The notes under the pieces are model-generated. The model did not search any database. It was not told where the DNA came from and saw only the letters and a program-made list of their open reading frames with translations. The position numbers and the translations under genes were made by a program. Shown piece by piece: positions 1-7,848 of a stretch of DNA of 64,000 nt. Each line of letters opens with the position of its first letter. Position 1 is the first letter of the stretch. The stretch is from Bacillus cereus ATCC 14579 (lineage in GTDB: Bacteria > Bacillota > Bacilli > Bacillales > Bacillaceae_G), in NCBI RefSeq assembly GCF_000007825.1, contig NC_004722.1, positions 4,741,001 to 4,805,000 on the forward strand, in the 5' to 3' direction.

Positions 1-336
1 ATATTCAAAATGCTGCTCACGAATTTTTAAACTGCCGTTATAAATATTCGGCATAAATTCACCTTCATCATTAAATAACTCATAATTGCCATCATTTAAT
101 TGTAAAATGCAATCATCACCCATTGAATGAGTAATTCTATCTCCATATACTTGAATATCATTACATACACCTAATGAACCTACACCAACAAGTTGAAACA
201 CCATTAACCAATCCTTAGTATCTTTAAAGAAAAGAGAGAATTTCACTTGCGAAATATCCATATATTCATTATCAAAGGCAGGAAATTCATAGTTACTTTG
301 CTTTTTATCTAATAGTTTTAAAATATCTTTTTGCAT
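1..336 (-). CDS. Hypothetical protein, N-terminal part (cut by window edge)
   Basis: An open minus-strand frame runs from an ATG at 336 to the left edge without a stop (112 codons visible), so the C-terminus is missing. An in-frame ATG at 345 also exists, but GGGGTG upstream is too close to it and better spaced for 336. The visible protein is acidic and soluble, with no signal peptide or membrane segment; it contains aromatic-rich strands such as KFSLFFKDTKDWLMVFQL and a tail reading ELFNDEGEFMPNIYNG. I do not recognise the family. Style and position (next to DUF-type genes) fit a small cytoplasmic accessory protein, but that is only inference. Confidence 0.6.
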   Translation of the reverse strand, partial: MQKDILKLLDKKQSNYEFPAFDNEYMDISQVKFSLFFKDTKDWLMVFQLVGVGSLGVCNDIQVYGDRITHSMGDDCILQLNDGNYELFNDEGEFMPNIYNGSLKIREQHFEY

Positions 337-456
337 ATGTATCATCTTCACCCCGATATAAACAAAAATATTTTTTTAATTTCACTAGAGTATAACATAA
401 CCATACTTACCTGTGACATTCTAATAAAACTACTAAAAAATAGCAGAATGGCTTGT

Positions 457-486
457 TTGCATACTCTAGTTCTTTTTATGTACAAT
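457..486 (+). promoter_or_regulatory. Probable sigma-A promoter of the Rpn-family gene
   Basis: TTGCAT (457-462) and TACAAT (481-486) are separated by 18 bp, about 40 bp before the TTG start at 527. The ribosome binding site AGGGAGAGGA follows at 511-520. Confidence 0.5.
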
Positions 487-526
487 GAAGGAAAGAAGTA
501 CCTTCATATAAGGGAGAGGACAAACT

Positions 527-1474
527 TTGTTCAACCAACAGTTAGTTAATTTACGCATTGATTTTGCATTTAAACAATTGTTTGGTACGAATGGTAGCGA
601 AGATATTCTAATTGCATTTTTAAATGCTATGTTACAAGAGTCTTTAGAGTCGCCCATTGCTTCTCTACAACTAGAAGATCCACATTTACACAGGGAATAT
701 GAAGAGGATAAGTTATCTATTTTAGACATTTCAGCGACATTAGACACAGGAACAAAAGTTAATGTAGAAATACAACTCAATAATAATCACGATATGGTTA
801 AACGCAGTTTATATTATTGGGGAAGGCTATACACATCTCAACTACAAAAAGTGATGCCCTACAGTGCACTTCACAAAACCATCACCATAAACTTACTAAA
901 CTTCGCAATGTTTTCGGAACACCCAGCCTTCCATACAACGAGCGTATTATGGAATACACAACAAAAAAAAATCCTGAGTGAAGACATAGAAATCCACATT
1001 ATAGAAATTCCAAAGTTAACTGAACAATGGCATGAAGAAAAAGTAAATCCGTGGAAAGATCCATTTGTTCGTTGGCTTTTATTGCTTTCAGCAAATGAGG
1101 ATGAGCACTTAACTAAACTATTGGAGGATATTGCTATGAACCAAGACCCTATTTTACAAAAAGCAATAAATAAATGGGAACGTATGAGTCAGGATTCTTC
1201 TTTCCGACAAGCCTATGACGCAAGGGAGAAAGTTTTAATGGATGAAGCAGCAAAATTCGCCCATGCAGAGACAGAAGGAATTAAAAAAGGCATTGAAAAA
1301 GGTATTGAAAAAGGCATTGAAAAAGGCATTGAAAAAGGCATTGAAAAAGGCATTCAACAGGGGAAAATTCAAATGATTAAAAATATGTATGATCTTGGTA
1401 TACCACTTGAAACGATTGCTAAGGCAAGTAAATTAAGTTTGCATGAGATTGAACATATTTTAGGACATAAATAG
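527..1474 (+). CDS. Rpn family recombination-promoting nuclease / PD-(D/E)XK putative transposase
   Basis: 315 aa, TTG start with a strong AGGGAGAGGA site 6 bp upstream. The N-terminus (DFAFKQLFG, residues 12-20) and the block with D67, then VEIQ (E81, Q83) match the Rpn/PDDEXK_2 nuclease family, whose members cut DNA and are related to transposase-like proteins. The core covers roughly residues 5-240. Residues 251-278 are a GIEKG-type repeat encoded by seven 12-bp units; such charged repeats are common near the C-terminus of this family. The last 35 residues form a short helical domain. There are no terminal inverted repeats around the gene, so it is not a recognisable insertion sequence. 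It stands alone and converges on the next operon at a shared terminator. Confidence 0.85.
   Translation: MFNQQLVNLRIDFAFKQLFGTNGSEDILIAFLNAMLQESLESPIASLQLEDPHLHREYEEDKLSILDISATLDTGTKVNVEIQLNNNHDMVKRSLYYWGRLYTSQLQKVMPYSALHKTITINLLNFAMFSEHPAFHTTSVLWNTQQKKILSEDIEIHIIEIPKLTEQWHEEKVNPWKDPFVRWLLLLSANEDEHLTKLLEDIAMNQDPILQKAINKWERMSQDSSFRQAYDAREKVLMDEAAKFAHAETEGIKKGIEKGIEKGIEKGIEKGIEKGIQQGKIQMIKNMYDLGIPLETIAKASKLSLHEIEHILGHK
1277..1360 (+). repeat. 12-bp tandem repeat inside the Rpn gene (7 units)
   Basis: Seven consecutive 12-bp units related to GGCATTGAAAAA. The first (GGAATTAAAAAA) and last (GGCATTCAACAG) are diverged and one inner unit has GGT for GGC. The unit is a multiple of three, so copy-number change keeps frame and alters the length of the charged GIEK linker. 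Confidence 0.95.
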
Positions 1475-1478
1475 TCAT

Positions 1479-1514
1479 AAAAAAAGAGCTTGAATAGTTT
1501 CAAGCTCTTTTTTA
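1479..1514. terminator. Bidirectional rho-independent terminator
   Basis: Perfect stem AAAAGAGCTTGAA / TTTCAAGCTCTTTT with a 3-4 nt loop, A-run on the left and T-run on the right, between the convergent genes ending at 1474 and 1515. Confidence 0.85.
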
Positions 1515-2273
1515 TCAACTCTCCTCAATATCATCCAATTGAGTCTTATAACATTCATCACACTCTGGCCTCGTAGGAAGAATCCCTCTTTCATCAGGTA
1601 ATAAAACCCTCAAAACTTCTCGATCCATCTCTACGAAAGACTTCATAATAATGGGATATCCTTCAATAATATTCGTATACTCAATCCCTTGTTCAAACTT
1701 TTTTCCGCTCTTTATTTCTTCTATTATGGTACAAAAAACACTATGCGCGACTTCAGGATCCATATTTAATGCTATTTGTAAATCTTGATGATTAAAGTTA
1801 TCTCTTAGACCATGTGTATGATAATTAGCATGGATGCCATCAATATCTTCTGCTAATATGCTATGCATGTACCATCCATACTCTTGTAGCATATTTTCTT
1901 CCCATTCATCTGCATCCTCTTCTAAATCTTCATCAAACAAATTCGGATCATACCACACGTCCTCGTAATCTCCAGCAATTAAAAATCTCCAACCAGGTGG
2001 TAACCCTAAATACTTCTTTATTTCAGGTGCCCATTCATCAATATGTTGAACGTGTAAAGGAAGAAAGAAATCTTCTTCTGTCCCCATTTCTTCACCAGCC
2101 CAAATGTACCAACCTGTCGTTCCGTTTTCTATAGGCATTCGTAACCCATTAATCGGAGCGATACCATCTTTCACATTTTGCGCTATTCCTAATTTCAAGT
2201 CATTCGGAGATTCTACATACTCCGCTTTATATTTATCACATATACTCCTCTGTTCTTTTATGTATTTTTCCAT
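1515..2273 (-). CDS. Imm33 (DUF2185)-like and DUF4262-like two-part protein
   Basis: About 252 aa from the ATG at 2273 (MEKYIKEQ), which overlaps the upstream stop by 16 bp; GGGGAG lies upstream. The frame stays open to 2348 (277 aa), but that would overlap the neighbour by 91 bp without a good ribosome site. The middle part (GWYIWAGEE, then FLPLHVQHIDEW and GWRFLIAGDYEDVWYD) resembles Imm33/DUF2185 domains. The C-terminal part (HTHGLRDNFNHQDLQIAL, later GKKFEQGIEYT) resembles DUF4262, seen in toxin-immunity type proteins. No membrane segments. It is translationally coupled to the DUF4261-like gene. An immunity role is an inference from domain types; no toxin gene is visible here. Confidence 0.7.
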   Translation of the reverse strand: MEKYIKEQRSICDKYKAEYVESPNDLKLGIAQNVKDGIAPINGLRMPIENGTTGWYIWAGEEMGTEEDFFLPLHVQHIDEWAPEIKKYLGLPPGWRFLIAGDYEDVWYDPNLFDEDLEEDADEWEENMLQEYGWYMHSILAEDIDGIHANYHTHGLRDNFNHQDLQIALNMDPEVAHSVFCTIIEEIKSGKKFEQGIEYTNIIEGYPIIMKSFVEMDREVLRVLLPDERGILPTRPECDECYKTQLDDIEES

Positions 2274-3040
2274 CCTTTTAGCACACTCCCCAATTTTTGA
2301 AAGATAGATTTCTTTGCCGAAGCACTCTCTAACTTCCATACCCCACACGGATTATAAAATGGATCCTCTTGTTCATAACGTTTATCTATATAATGAGATA
2401 AAAGATACACTGGAGCATCTTCTGTGAAACTAATTGTATCTCCATCTTTCAAATTAGGTTTTTCCAATATATTATGTAGGTTAAAATCATTTAATAAATC
2501 TACAGCTACTTCCGGATCTATCCCTCCGTCTAAAACAACGTCTGGTAGATTAAATGCTTGCATTCCACATGAATAGTAACCGTCCTCTTCATCTCCAACT
2601 AAAGTTACAAGGTGCGAATACATCGGGAATATTTCCTTATTCTCTGCAAGCTCTTGCCATTCTTCTTTCGAATAAGCCACACCTGCTGTTTCAACTTTTA
2701 AAGCAAGTCCCCCTGCATTTAAAAGTTCCATTCCTACATCAATTACTTCTTGTAATCTCTCTTTATCGTCAACTTTGGCAATAACATACACTATATAAGT
2801 ATGCTTCTCCAACTCCTGAAGCAATTCTTCATCAAAACGCTCACCACCTGCATAGAAGAAAGCCTCTCTCAAAGAAGGGTCTTGTTCATATATATCAATT
2901 TCAAAGCCAATCTCTTTCTCCTTATGGTGCATAACATTTCCCGCTAATATATAGTTACTTTTACTCACAACTTCTTGTATTAATTCTGTTCTATCTTTCC
3001 ATAAACCAGGTACTCCAATAACGATTTGTGTCTCCATCAT
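2258..3040 (-). CDS. DUF4261-like protein
   Basis: 260 aa from the ATG at 3040 (MMETQIVIGVPG), which has GGAG 5 bp upstream; an earlier in-frame ATG at 3058 lacks such a site. The protein opens with a hydrophobic strand (QIVIGVPGLW) and is acidic. The block SCGMQAFNLPDV near residue 165 and the middle region resemble DUF4261 proteins. No signal peptide or membrane helix. It sits 24 bp after the stop of the preceding unknown gene and overlaps the following Imm33-like gene, so the three are probably one transcript. Function is unknown; the neighbours suggest an accessory or immunity-type set. Confidence 0.65.
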   Translation of the reverse strand: MMETQIVIGVPGLWKDRTELIQEVVSKSNYILAGNVMHHKEKEIGFEIDIYEQDPSLREAFFYAGGERFDEELLQELEKHTYIVYVIAKVDDKERLQEVIDVGMELLNAGGLALKVETAGVAYSKEEWQELAENKEIFPMYSHLVTLVGDEEDGYYSCGMQAFNLPDVVLDGGIDPEVAVDLLNDFNLHNILEKPNLKDGDTISFTEDAPVYLLSHYIDKRYEQEDPFYNPCGVWKLESASAKKSIFQKLGSVLKGWKNT

Positions 3041-3064
3041 ATGCACTCCAATTCTCATCTATTT

Positions 3065-3823
3065 TCAATCTATTCTTTCAATCTTCCAAACTAAATTAGC
3101 TGGGATATCTTTCTCTAAAAAGGTTAACATCCATACAGTTTTTCCTTTATCATTCATCAGTAGCACTTTATGATTTAACTTCCAAGCCACTTTACTAACA
3201 TGATGAAACATCTTATACATATCTTCTTCTCTAATAAGCTTTTCCTTTTTGATTAACCGCCTCGTTCTATACTCTCTTATTTCTAAGTACACGTCAGCAT
3301 AAGCCACTTCATGCTGACATGTTATACTACATACGTATTTTTTATTCGGACTACTCTTTTTTATATATACGAACTCGTTTCTATAATTCAATTCTAGTAT
3401 CTTATTCTTCACTTTTTCTAACTCTTCTATATCCCAATCATATTTCACAGCTAAACGCTTCATTTCAACATGAACGATTTGAAGGGCTAATTCTTTTTTC
3501 TCTCTATCTGATAAATATGGAAAACCCTTCACACTCTCATACTCCACAAAAACATTCATATATTCAGGGAAAATTCTATATTTCTTCTCCCACTCATCGA
3601 GTAATGAAATATCATCCACACAATGAATCAAAATCCCTTTCTCATAATCCATTCTTAACTTTGGCATATGTCGACAATATAAAGAAGTAATACTGCTCGT
3701 CTCTTTACCAAAAGAGATGTCTTCATCGTAGTTGCTTGTAGATGTTAACTGTAATGCCTCTATGTTTCTGGTATGCTCTTTTACTTTTAGAAAACTCAAT
3801 TGTATATCTCTTATAACCGGCAT
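3065..3823 (-). CDS. Hypothetical protein
   Basis: 252 aa, ATG start with GAGGAGAG 6 bp upstream. I do not recognise the family. The protein is soluble and highly charged, with many Lys/Glu pairs in the middle (residues about 105-150) and a C-terminal block (KVLLMNDKGKTVWMLTFLEK) that looks like a small beta-rich domain. No signal peptide. It is the first gene of a three-gene minus-strand run with the DUF4261-like and Imm33/DUF4262-like genes. Confidence 0.65.
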   Translation of the reverse strand: MPVIRDIQLSFLKVKEHTRNIEALQLTSTSNYDEDISFGKETSSITSLYCRHMPKLRMDYEKGILIHCVDDISLLDEWEKKYRIFPEYMNVFVEYESVKGFPYLSDREKKELALQIVHVEMKRLAVKYDWDIEELEKVKNKILELNYRNEFVYIKKSSPNKKYVCSITCQHEVAYADVYLEIREYRTRRLIKKEKLIREEDMYKMFHHVSKVAWKLNHKVLLMNDKGKTVWMLTFLEKDIPANLVWKIERID

Positions 3824-3874
3824 TTGCTCTCTCCTCTTCGCAATACAACTATGAAATATCTTTGTTAATACGCC

Positions 3875-3952
3875 TTAATCAATTTCAAGCCAGCCCATTC
3901 CCATAGAAAGAAATAACAGTCCGATTACCAAAAAGAGACCCCAGTTAAAAAA
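3875..3952 (-). other. Out-of-frame C-terminal membrane segment reached by a -1 shift at a U UUU UUA heptamer
   Basis: In the mRNA sense the 0 frame reads UAU UUU UUA ACU and stops 12 bp later. The heptamer U UUU UUA (plus-strand 3946-3952) is in the classical slippery register. After a -1 slip the frame continues NWGLFLVIGLLFLSMG and stops at 3875, giving a second hydrophobic helix. Either the T6 run lost one T (pseudogene or sequencing error) or the shift is programmed. No strong downstream stem-loop is obvious. Confidence 0.5.
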
Positions 3953-4128
3953 TAGAATGGCGCTCCGTGCAATGGATCACTAAATAACTCTATCAAATTT
4001 CCAGCTACTACTTTCCATTTCTCTCTCTTTGAATTTTTTTCTTTTAATTCTTTTACAAATCGATAAATACTGAAACTGATTAAAGTGATACCAATTAATA
4101 AACATCCTGCTATGATAAGAATTTCCAA
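3925..4128 (-). CDS. Small membrane protein, possibly frameshifted at its 3' end
   Basis: About 67 aa in the 0 frame from the TTG at 4128 (GGAG 8 bp upstream); a GTG at 4137 is also in frame. It has one strong N-terminal membrane helix (ILIIAGCLLIGITLISFSIY), then a basic linker (KELKEKNSKREKW) and a stretch ending at a stop right after a T6 run. A -1 shift at that run adds a second membrane helix and extends the product to 3875 (about 84 aa), which looks like the ancestral form because the extension is clearly hydrophobic and ends cleanly. Family not recognised. It stands between the DUF gene run and the ABC-1 operon. Confidence 0.55.
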   Translation of the reverse strand: MEILIIAGCLLIGITLISFSIYRFVKELKEKNSKREKWKVVAGNLIELFSDPLHGAPFYFLTGVSFW

Positions 4129-4177
4129 ATGTAACACTCCATTTAAATACCATTTTCATGCACACCTCATTTTAACT

Positions 4178-4227
4178 AAAAAAAGCGAAAGAGAACATAA
4201 TTTTCACTATGCTCTCTTTCGCTTTTC
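4178..4227 (-). terminator. Terminator of the ABC-1 operon
   Basis: Long stem AAAAGCGAAAGAG / CTCTTTCGCTTTT with extended pairing CATA/TATG, and a T-run on the minus strand, directly after the permease ending at 4249. Confidence 0.85.
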
Positions 4228-4248
4228 CAAAAACTGTATACCTTATTT

Positions 4249-6162
4249 TCATTTACTAACAATCCTGAAATAAGAACGAACTGTTAAGCAATAATAACCA
4301 ATATAAATAACACTATACACCCCGATGCTAATTAGTAACGGAACTGCAATTTCATACGGAATAACTGTCGCTAATCCTTTGAGCGCAAATAAAGTGTGTA
4401 ATATACCAACTACTAAAGGAATAAAGAAGATAAATCTCATTTGCTTCGCAACGGCTTTTTTCATTTCTTTTTTCGTGACACCGAGTTTTCGAAGAACGAT
4501 GTAACGTTCACGATCTGCATGTGCTTCTGTTAATTGTTTGAAATAAATAATAGAGCCTGTTGCAAGTAAAAATACAAGTCCTAAGAATATACCACTAAAC
4601 ATCATTAACCCTGACGTTTCAATACCGCTGCGGAATATTGTATAGAAGTCACTGAATTGCTCTCTTCCTTCTGCATCTTCTTCAGATATTACTTTCTTTA
4701 ATTTCTCCGTTAACACTTTACTATTTCTTTCGTCTTTCACATCAATATTTTTCACAGTATGAGAGCCAATTGTCTTCTTTGCTTGCTCATACACTTCATC
4801 CGGAACGACAACTAGAAGTTCATATAAGTTTGTAATGTTTTTTGCTTGTACATCTTTCACTTGTACTGGTGCTACTTCTTCAATTGGGAATGTAGCTTTT
4901 CGATTTTTATATACGCCACTATCTCTCTTACCTTCACTGTACATGCCATCAAATGCATACAATTCGTTCTTCTTTAAATCTAAAGTTTCTTCATTTAAAT
5001 ATTTTGCGATTGTATTAAATGATGATTGTGCGATAAGTTCTGTTGTTCTTGATTGTAATGAAGTGCCATCACCGTATTCTCCTACTACTTTTACCGTCTC
5101 TAATTCATATTGATGAATGACTTCATTCTGTCCTTCTTTTAAAATCTCATTTACTTTACGATCTAATTCCATATCTTTCTTTTCATAAGAATAACTAACT
5201 GGATGATATTTCTTCGCCTGCATATATGTGTTGTAATACATCGTTACAGAAGTTCCAACCGCCGTTAACGTTACTGCGCTTAATACGGCAATTGTTGCTA
5301 ACGATTTTGCATTTCCTTTAATGCGGTATAGTAACTGAGACGTCGTAACCATTTTCATTCCGTTATAAAATGCGGATTTTTTATTTCGCACTCTTTTTAA
5401 TACAAAAACGGTAAAGAACATAAATAATAAATACGTTCCAAGTACTGTCGCTAATAAAATGTAAAGTGCAAGGGGCATAAAGTTATCACCGCTCACATTT
5501 TTTATAGCCGTTACTGACAAGAAATAACCTGATCCAATTAATAATAAAGAAATGAAAGCCATTATTTTCGAACCTTTTGGCATGACTTCGCCTTCGTTAT
5601 CTGCACGGAATAGCTCGATTAACTTAAATTGATAAATAACGCGGTATCCTTTAAACGATGTGTATAAAATGATGAGACAAAAAATAACTGTTGTATCTAT
5701 AACCGCTCCAACTGGTACTTCAAAATGAACATTTACATGTAGCTCTAACATATTTAAAAGTAGCTTTAGGAATCCTTTTGAAAGTAAACTACCTATTACA
5801 ATTCCGATTACTAACGATGATAAACCCATTAACATGTTTTCATAAAAAAGCATTTTACCTATTTCTTTTTTTCGAATACCAAGTAAAGAATAAACACCTA
5901 TTTCTTTCTTACGCTTTCGTGTAAAGAAATCATTCGAATATATAATAAATATTGCAACGAAAATAATAAGCATTACACTCGCAAGCTGGAATCCTCGGCC
6001 GATGTTATCTCCAGCTTCACTTATTTGTGAATTGTATTGAAGCGCCTTAAACGTAAAATAAATGACGATGCTAAAAATCATGGAAGCAAAGTATATAAAA
6101 TAATCTTTAAAATTTCGTTTTATATTACGAAGGGCGATGCTAGATAAGCTCATTTGTCGCAC
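4249..6162 (-). CDS. ABC transporter permease, FtsX/BceB family (ABC-1)
   Basis: 637 aa membrane protein of the BceB/YxdM type: TM1 at the N-terminus (YFIYFASMIFSIVIYFTF), then an FtsX-like helix block with the cytoplasmic motif RKRKKEIGVYSLLGI, a large extracytoplasmic domain (about residues 310-525) and a C-terminal FtsX block (RYIVLRKLGVTKKEMKKA). Such permeases work with an ATPase in sensing and removing peptide antibiotics. The start overlaps the ATPase gene by 23 bp. The protein is closely similar to the permease at 9161-11110, so the two operons are duplicates. Its own ATPase carries a frameshift, which may leave it without a partner unless ABC-2 substitutes. The antibiotic substrate cannot be read from sequence. 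Confidence 0.9.
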   Translation of the reverse strand: MRQMSLSSIALRNIKRNFKDYFIYFASMIFSIVIYFTFKALQYNSQISEAGDNIGRGFQLASVMLIIFVAIFIIYSNDFFTRKRKKEIGVYSLLGIRKKEIGKMLFYENMLMGLSSLVIGIVIGSLLSKGFLKLLLNMLELHVNVHFEVPVGAVIDTTVIFCLIILYTSFKGYRVIYQFKLIELFRADNEGEVMPKGSKIMAFISLLLIGSGYFLSVTAIKNVSGDNFMPLALYILLATVLGTYLLFMFFTVFVLKRVRNKKSAFYNGMKMVTTSQLLYRIKGNAKSLATIAVLSAVTLTAVGTSVTMYYNTYMQAKKYHPVSYSYEKKDMELDRKVNEILKEGQNEVIHQYELETVKVVGEYGDGTSLQSRTTELIAQSSFNTIAKYLNEETLDLKKNELYAFDGMYSEGKRDSGVYKNRKATFPIEEVAPVQVKDVQAKNITNLYELLVVVPDEVYEQAKKTIGSHTVKNIDVKDERNSKVLTEKLKKVISEEDAEGREQFSDFYTIFRSGIETSGLMMFSGIFLGLVFLLATGSIIYFKQLTEAHADRERYIVLRKLGVTKKEMKKAVAKQMRFIFFIPLVVGILHTLFALKGLATVIPYEIAVPLLISIGVYSVIYIGYYCLTVRSYFRIVSK

Positions 6163-6911
6163 CCCCAGAGATTGAAGACATCATATCAATAATTTGTTGG
6201 AAGAACTGTTTTCTTGTCATCTCTTTGCGATGTAATTCTTTATATAACTTTCCATCTTTAATAAATACAACTCGTTTACAATAACTTGCCGCAAACGCAT
6301 CATGCGTTACCATTAAAATCGTTACAAGATCTTTTTCATTTAATGTCTTCATACTTTCTAATAAATCCGTCGCTGACTTCGAATCAAGCGCACCAGTTGG
6401 CTCATCTCCAAAAATCATACTTGGATTTGTTACAATCGCTCTTGATGCCGCGCAGCGTTGTTTTTGTCCGCCTGAAGCTTCATACGGATACTGATTTAAA
6501 ATATGATCTATCCCAAACTTCTTTGCAATCTCCTCAACGCGAGATTCTACTTCTCTCGCCTTCACCTTTGATAAAGCAAGTGGCAATGCAATATTTTCTC
6601 GCACTGTTAACGTATCTAATAAGGTTATAATCTTGAAAAATAAATCCTAAATGATTACGGCGAAAAAGTGCCAATTCATCATCATTCATCTTCACAATAT
6701 CTTTTCCATCAATTAAAATCTCACCTTTTGAAGCCGTATCAATAGTAGAAAGTACATTCAAAAGTGTCGTCTTACCAGAACCAGACGGTCCCATAATACC
6801 GACAAACTCTCCTTCTTTCACTTGCAGTTGAATATCTTTCAACGCTTCAAACGTATTCCCGCCTGTATCATATATTTTCGAAATCCCTTTCGCTTCTAAC
6901 ATTGTTTTCAT
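6140..6911 (-). pseudogene. ABC transporter ATP-binding protein (BceA/YxdL type), frameshifted (ABC-1)
   Basis: The N-terminal part (6534-6911) carries the Walker A GPSGSGKTT and Q-loop FQDYN. The C-terminal part (6140-6604, other frame) carries the signature SGGQKQR, Walker B MIFGDEP and the switch His in MVTHD. The break is one extra base: coding strand AACCTTATTAG here versus AACTTATTAG in the paralogue at 11097-11867 (extra G on the plus strand at 6623/6624). Removing it restores 256 aa, exactly the paralogue length, and the reading LDTLTVRENIALPL. Start ATG at 6911 with AGGAGG upstream. Either a true pseudogene or a sequencing error; see the shared ACCT context with menC and glgD. Confidence 0.85.
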
Positions 6912-6964
6912 CTATTTGTACCTCCTGTTATAATTCGTGATGTTCTCTTTAAGCAACAGAATTC

Positions 6965-7019
6965 AGTATAGATACATTTTCTTAACAAATAGTGACGGGG
7001 TTTCTTAATATTTTCTTAA
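6965..7019 (-). promoter_or_regulatory. Direct-repeat promoter of ABC-1
   Basis: Read on the minus strand: TTAAGA, 5 bp, TTAAGA, 17 bp, TTAAGA, 9 bp, TATACT. The spacing is identical to the promoters at 7713-7767 and 9062-9116. No consensus -35 box sits 17 bp before TATACT, which fits an activator-dependent promoter. Confidence 0.7.
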
Positions 7020-7026
7020 AAAGAAA

Positions 7027-7058
7027 AATCCAAAACCACATAAAGTGATTTTGGATTT
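7027..7058 (-). terminator. Terminator of the zinc-ribbon gene
   Basis: Stem AATCCAAAA / TTTTGGATT extended by CAC/GTG with one mismatch, followed by a T-rich run on the minus strand. It lies just after the small gene ending at 7066. Confidence 0.7.
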
Positions 7059-7065
7059 AATATAG

Positions 7066-7245
7066 TTAAAATATTAAATTACATTTCGAACAAAAAGGAG
7101 CCGAATTCCCTTTTCTAATTTTCGCATCACATTTTGGGCAATATACATATCGCTCTTCTATCATTTGTCGCTCTATCATATGTAAGGATACTATTCTCAT
7201 ACTGCACATAATCCCAATTAATATAAGGCTAACAATGAGTAGCAT
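7066..7245 (-). CDS. Small membrane-anchored zinc-ribbon protein (59 aa)
   Basis: 59 aa, ATG at 7245 with GGGAGGG about 8 bp upstream. Residues 1-17 form one hydrophobic helix (MLLIVSLILIGIMC), followed by a charged stretch (ERQMIEERYV). The C-terminal part has two Cys pairs, CPKC and CSKC, 15 residues apart, typical of a zinc ribbon. It has its own ribosome site and terminator, so it is probably real although short. It lies between ABC-1 and yxeA in a region devoted to antimicrobial-peptide response, but nothing shows a functional link. Confidence 0.7.
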   Translation of the reverse strand: MLLIVSLILIGIMCSMRIVSLHMIERQMIEERYVYCPKCDAKIRKGNSAPFCSKCNLIF

Positions 7246-7286
7246 ACCTCTCGCCCTCCCCCTTTATCATTTTACCATAAAACAAC

Positions 7287-7320
7287 AAACCCGATTCTCT
7301 CATCTAGAACCGGGTTTATA
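7287..7320 (-). terminator. Terminator of the yxeA-like gene
   Basis: Stem AAACCCGATTCT / AGAACCGGGTTT with one G-T type mismatch and a 7 nt loop, followed by a T-rich stretch on the minus strand, right after the stop at 7322. Confidence 0.8.
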
Positions 7321-7321
7321 C

Positions 7322-7669
7322 TTACAATCCTAACTTCACCTTCGCGCCATCAGGAATTATTTCTTCTTCTATTTGTACCTTATCGTGCACAGACTTTCCT
7401 CTCGTAATTACATGCCAGTAGGAACCTTTTTGCAATGTATCCACTCCATCAATTGTTATCTCTTTTTCGTTTCCATCCTTATCATATGTGTTCACTGTGT
7501 ATGCACGGCCTTTATTTCCACCTAAATCTTTTCCATCGTTATCAATTACCGCATAACGATATTCTAATTTAAGAAACGGATTCATGGAATCTACTGTAGC
7601 ACTCCCATTTAACAAATATGCCGCTCCTGCTATGATGACAAGTAATGATCCTAAAATAAATCTTTTCAT
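7322..7669 (-). CDS. YxeA family protein (DUF1093)
   Basis: 115 aa with an N-terminal signal or membrane segment (FILGSLLVIIAGAAYLL) and a small secreted beta-rich domain (RAYTVNTYDKDGNEKEIT, GSYWHVITRGK). This matches the YxeA/DUF1093 family. In Bacillus subtilis yxeA belongs to the yxdJKLM-yxeA operon, so its place beside YxdLM-type transporters here agrees with a cell-envelope stress role. It is transcribed alone from a promoter with the TTAAGA direct-repeat architecture (7713-7767) and ends at its own terminator. Confidence 0.85.
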   Translation of the reverse strand: MKRFILGSLLVIIAGAAYLLNGSATVDSMNPFLKLEYRYAVIDNDGKDLGGNKGRAYTVNTYDKDGNEKEITIDGVDTLQKGSYWHVITRGKSVHDKVQIEEEIIPDGAKVKLGL

Positions 7670-7712
7670 CTATATTCCGCCTTTCATTATGTTTTTCTAT
7701 AAGACCTTTCTA

Positions 7713-7767
7713 AGTATAGAGAGCATTTCTTAATAAAAACTCGTGCGGTTTCTTAACTTTTTCTTAA
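7713..7767 (-). promoter_or_regulatory. Direct-repeat promoter of yxeA-like gene
   Basis: On the minus strand TTAAGA repeats start 11 and then 23 bp apart, with TATACT 15 bp after the start of the last repeat. The pattern and all spacings equal those upstream of ABC-1. Confidence 0.7.
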
Positions 7768-7819
7768 TGTCACAGGGCTTTGCATCAGCACTTCGATAAA
7801 TAAAGCCATATTAATAATA

Positions 7820-7848
7820 AAAGGAGGCTGCCGCCTCCTTTATTTACT
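7820..7848 (-). terminator. Terminator after the DedA gene
   Basis: Stem AAAGGAGGC / GCCTCCTTT with a 4 nt loop; the stem starts inside the stop codon of the DedA gene. The minus-strand tail is TTATTATT. Confidence 0.7.

Noticed and set aside
527..1474. Complete insertion sequence around the Rpn-type gene
   Set aside because: No terminal inverted repeats or target duplications are visible on either side.
3980..4165. 61-aa frame overlapping the small membrane protein gene
   Set aside because: It is in another frame of the same strand with poor composition and no ribosome site; the hydrophobic frame is the better gene.
6140..6604. Separate gene for a C-terminal ATPase half
   Set aside because: Comparison with the paralogue at 11097-11867 shows a single-base frameshift in one gene.
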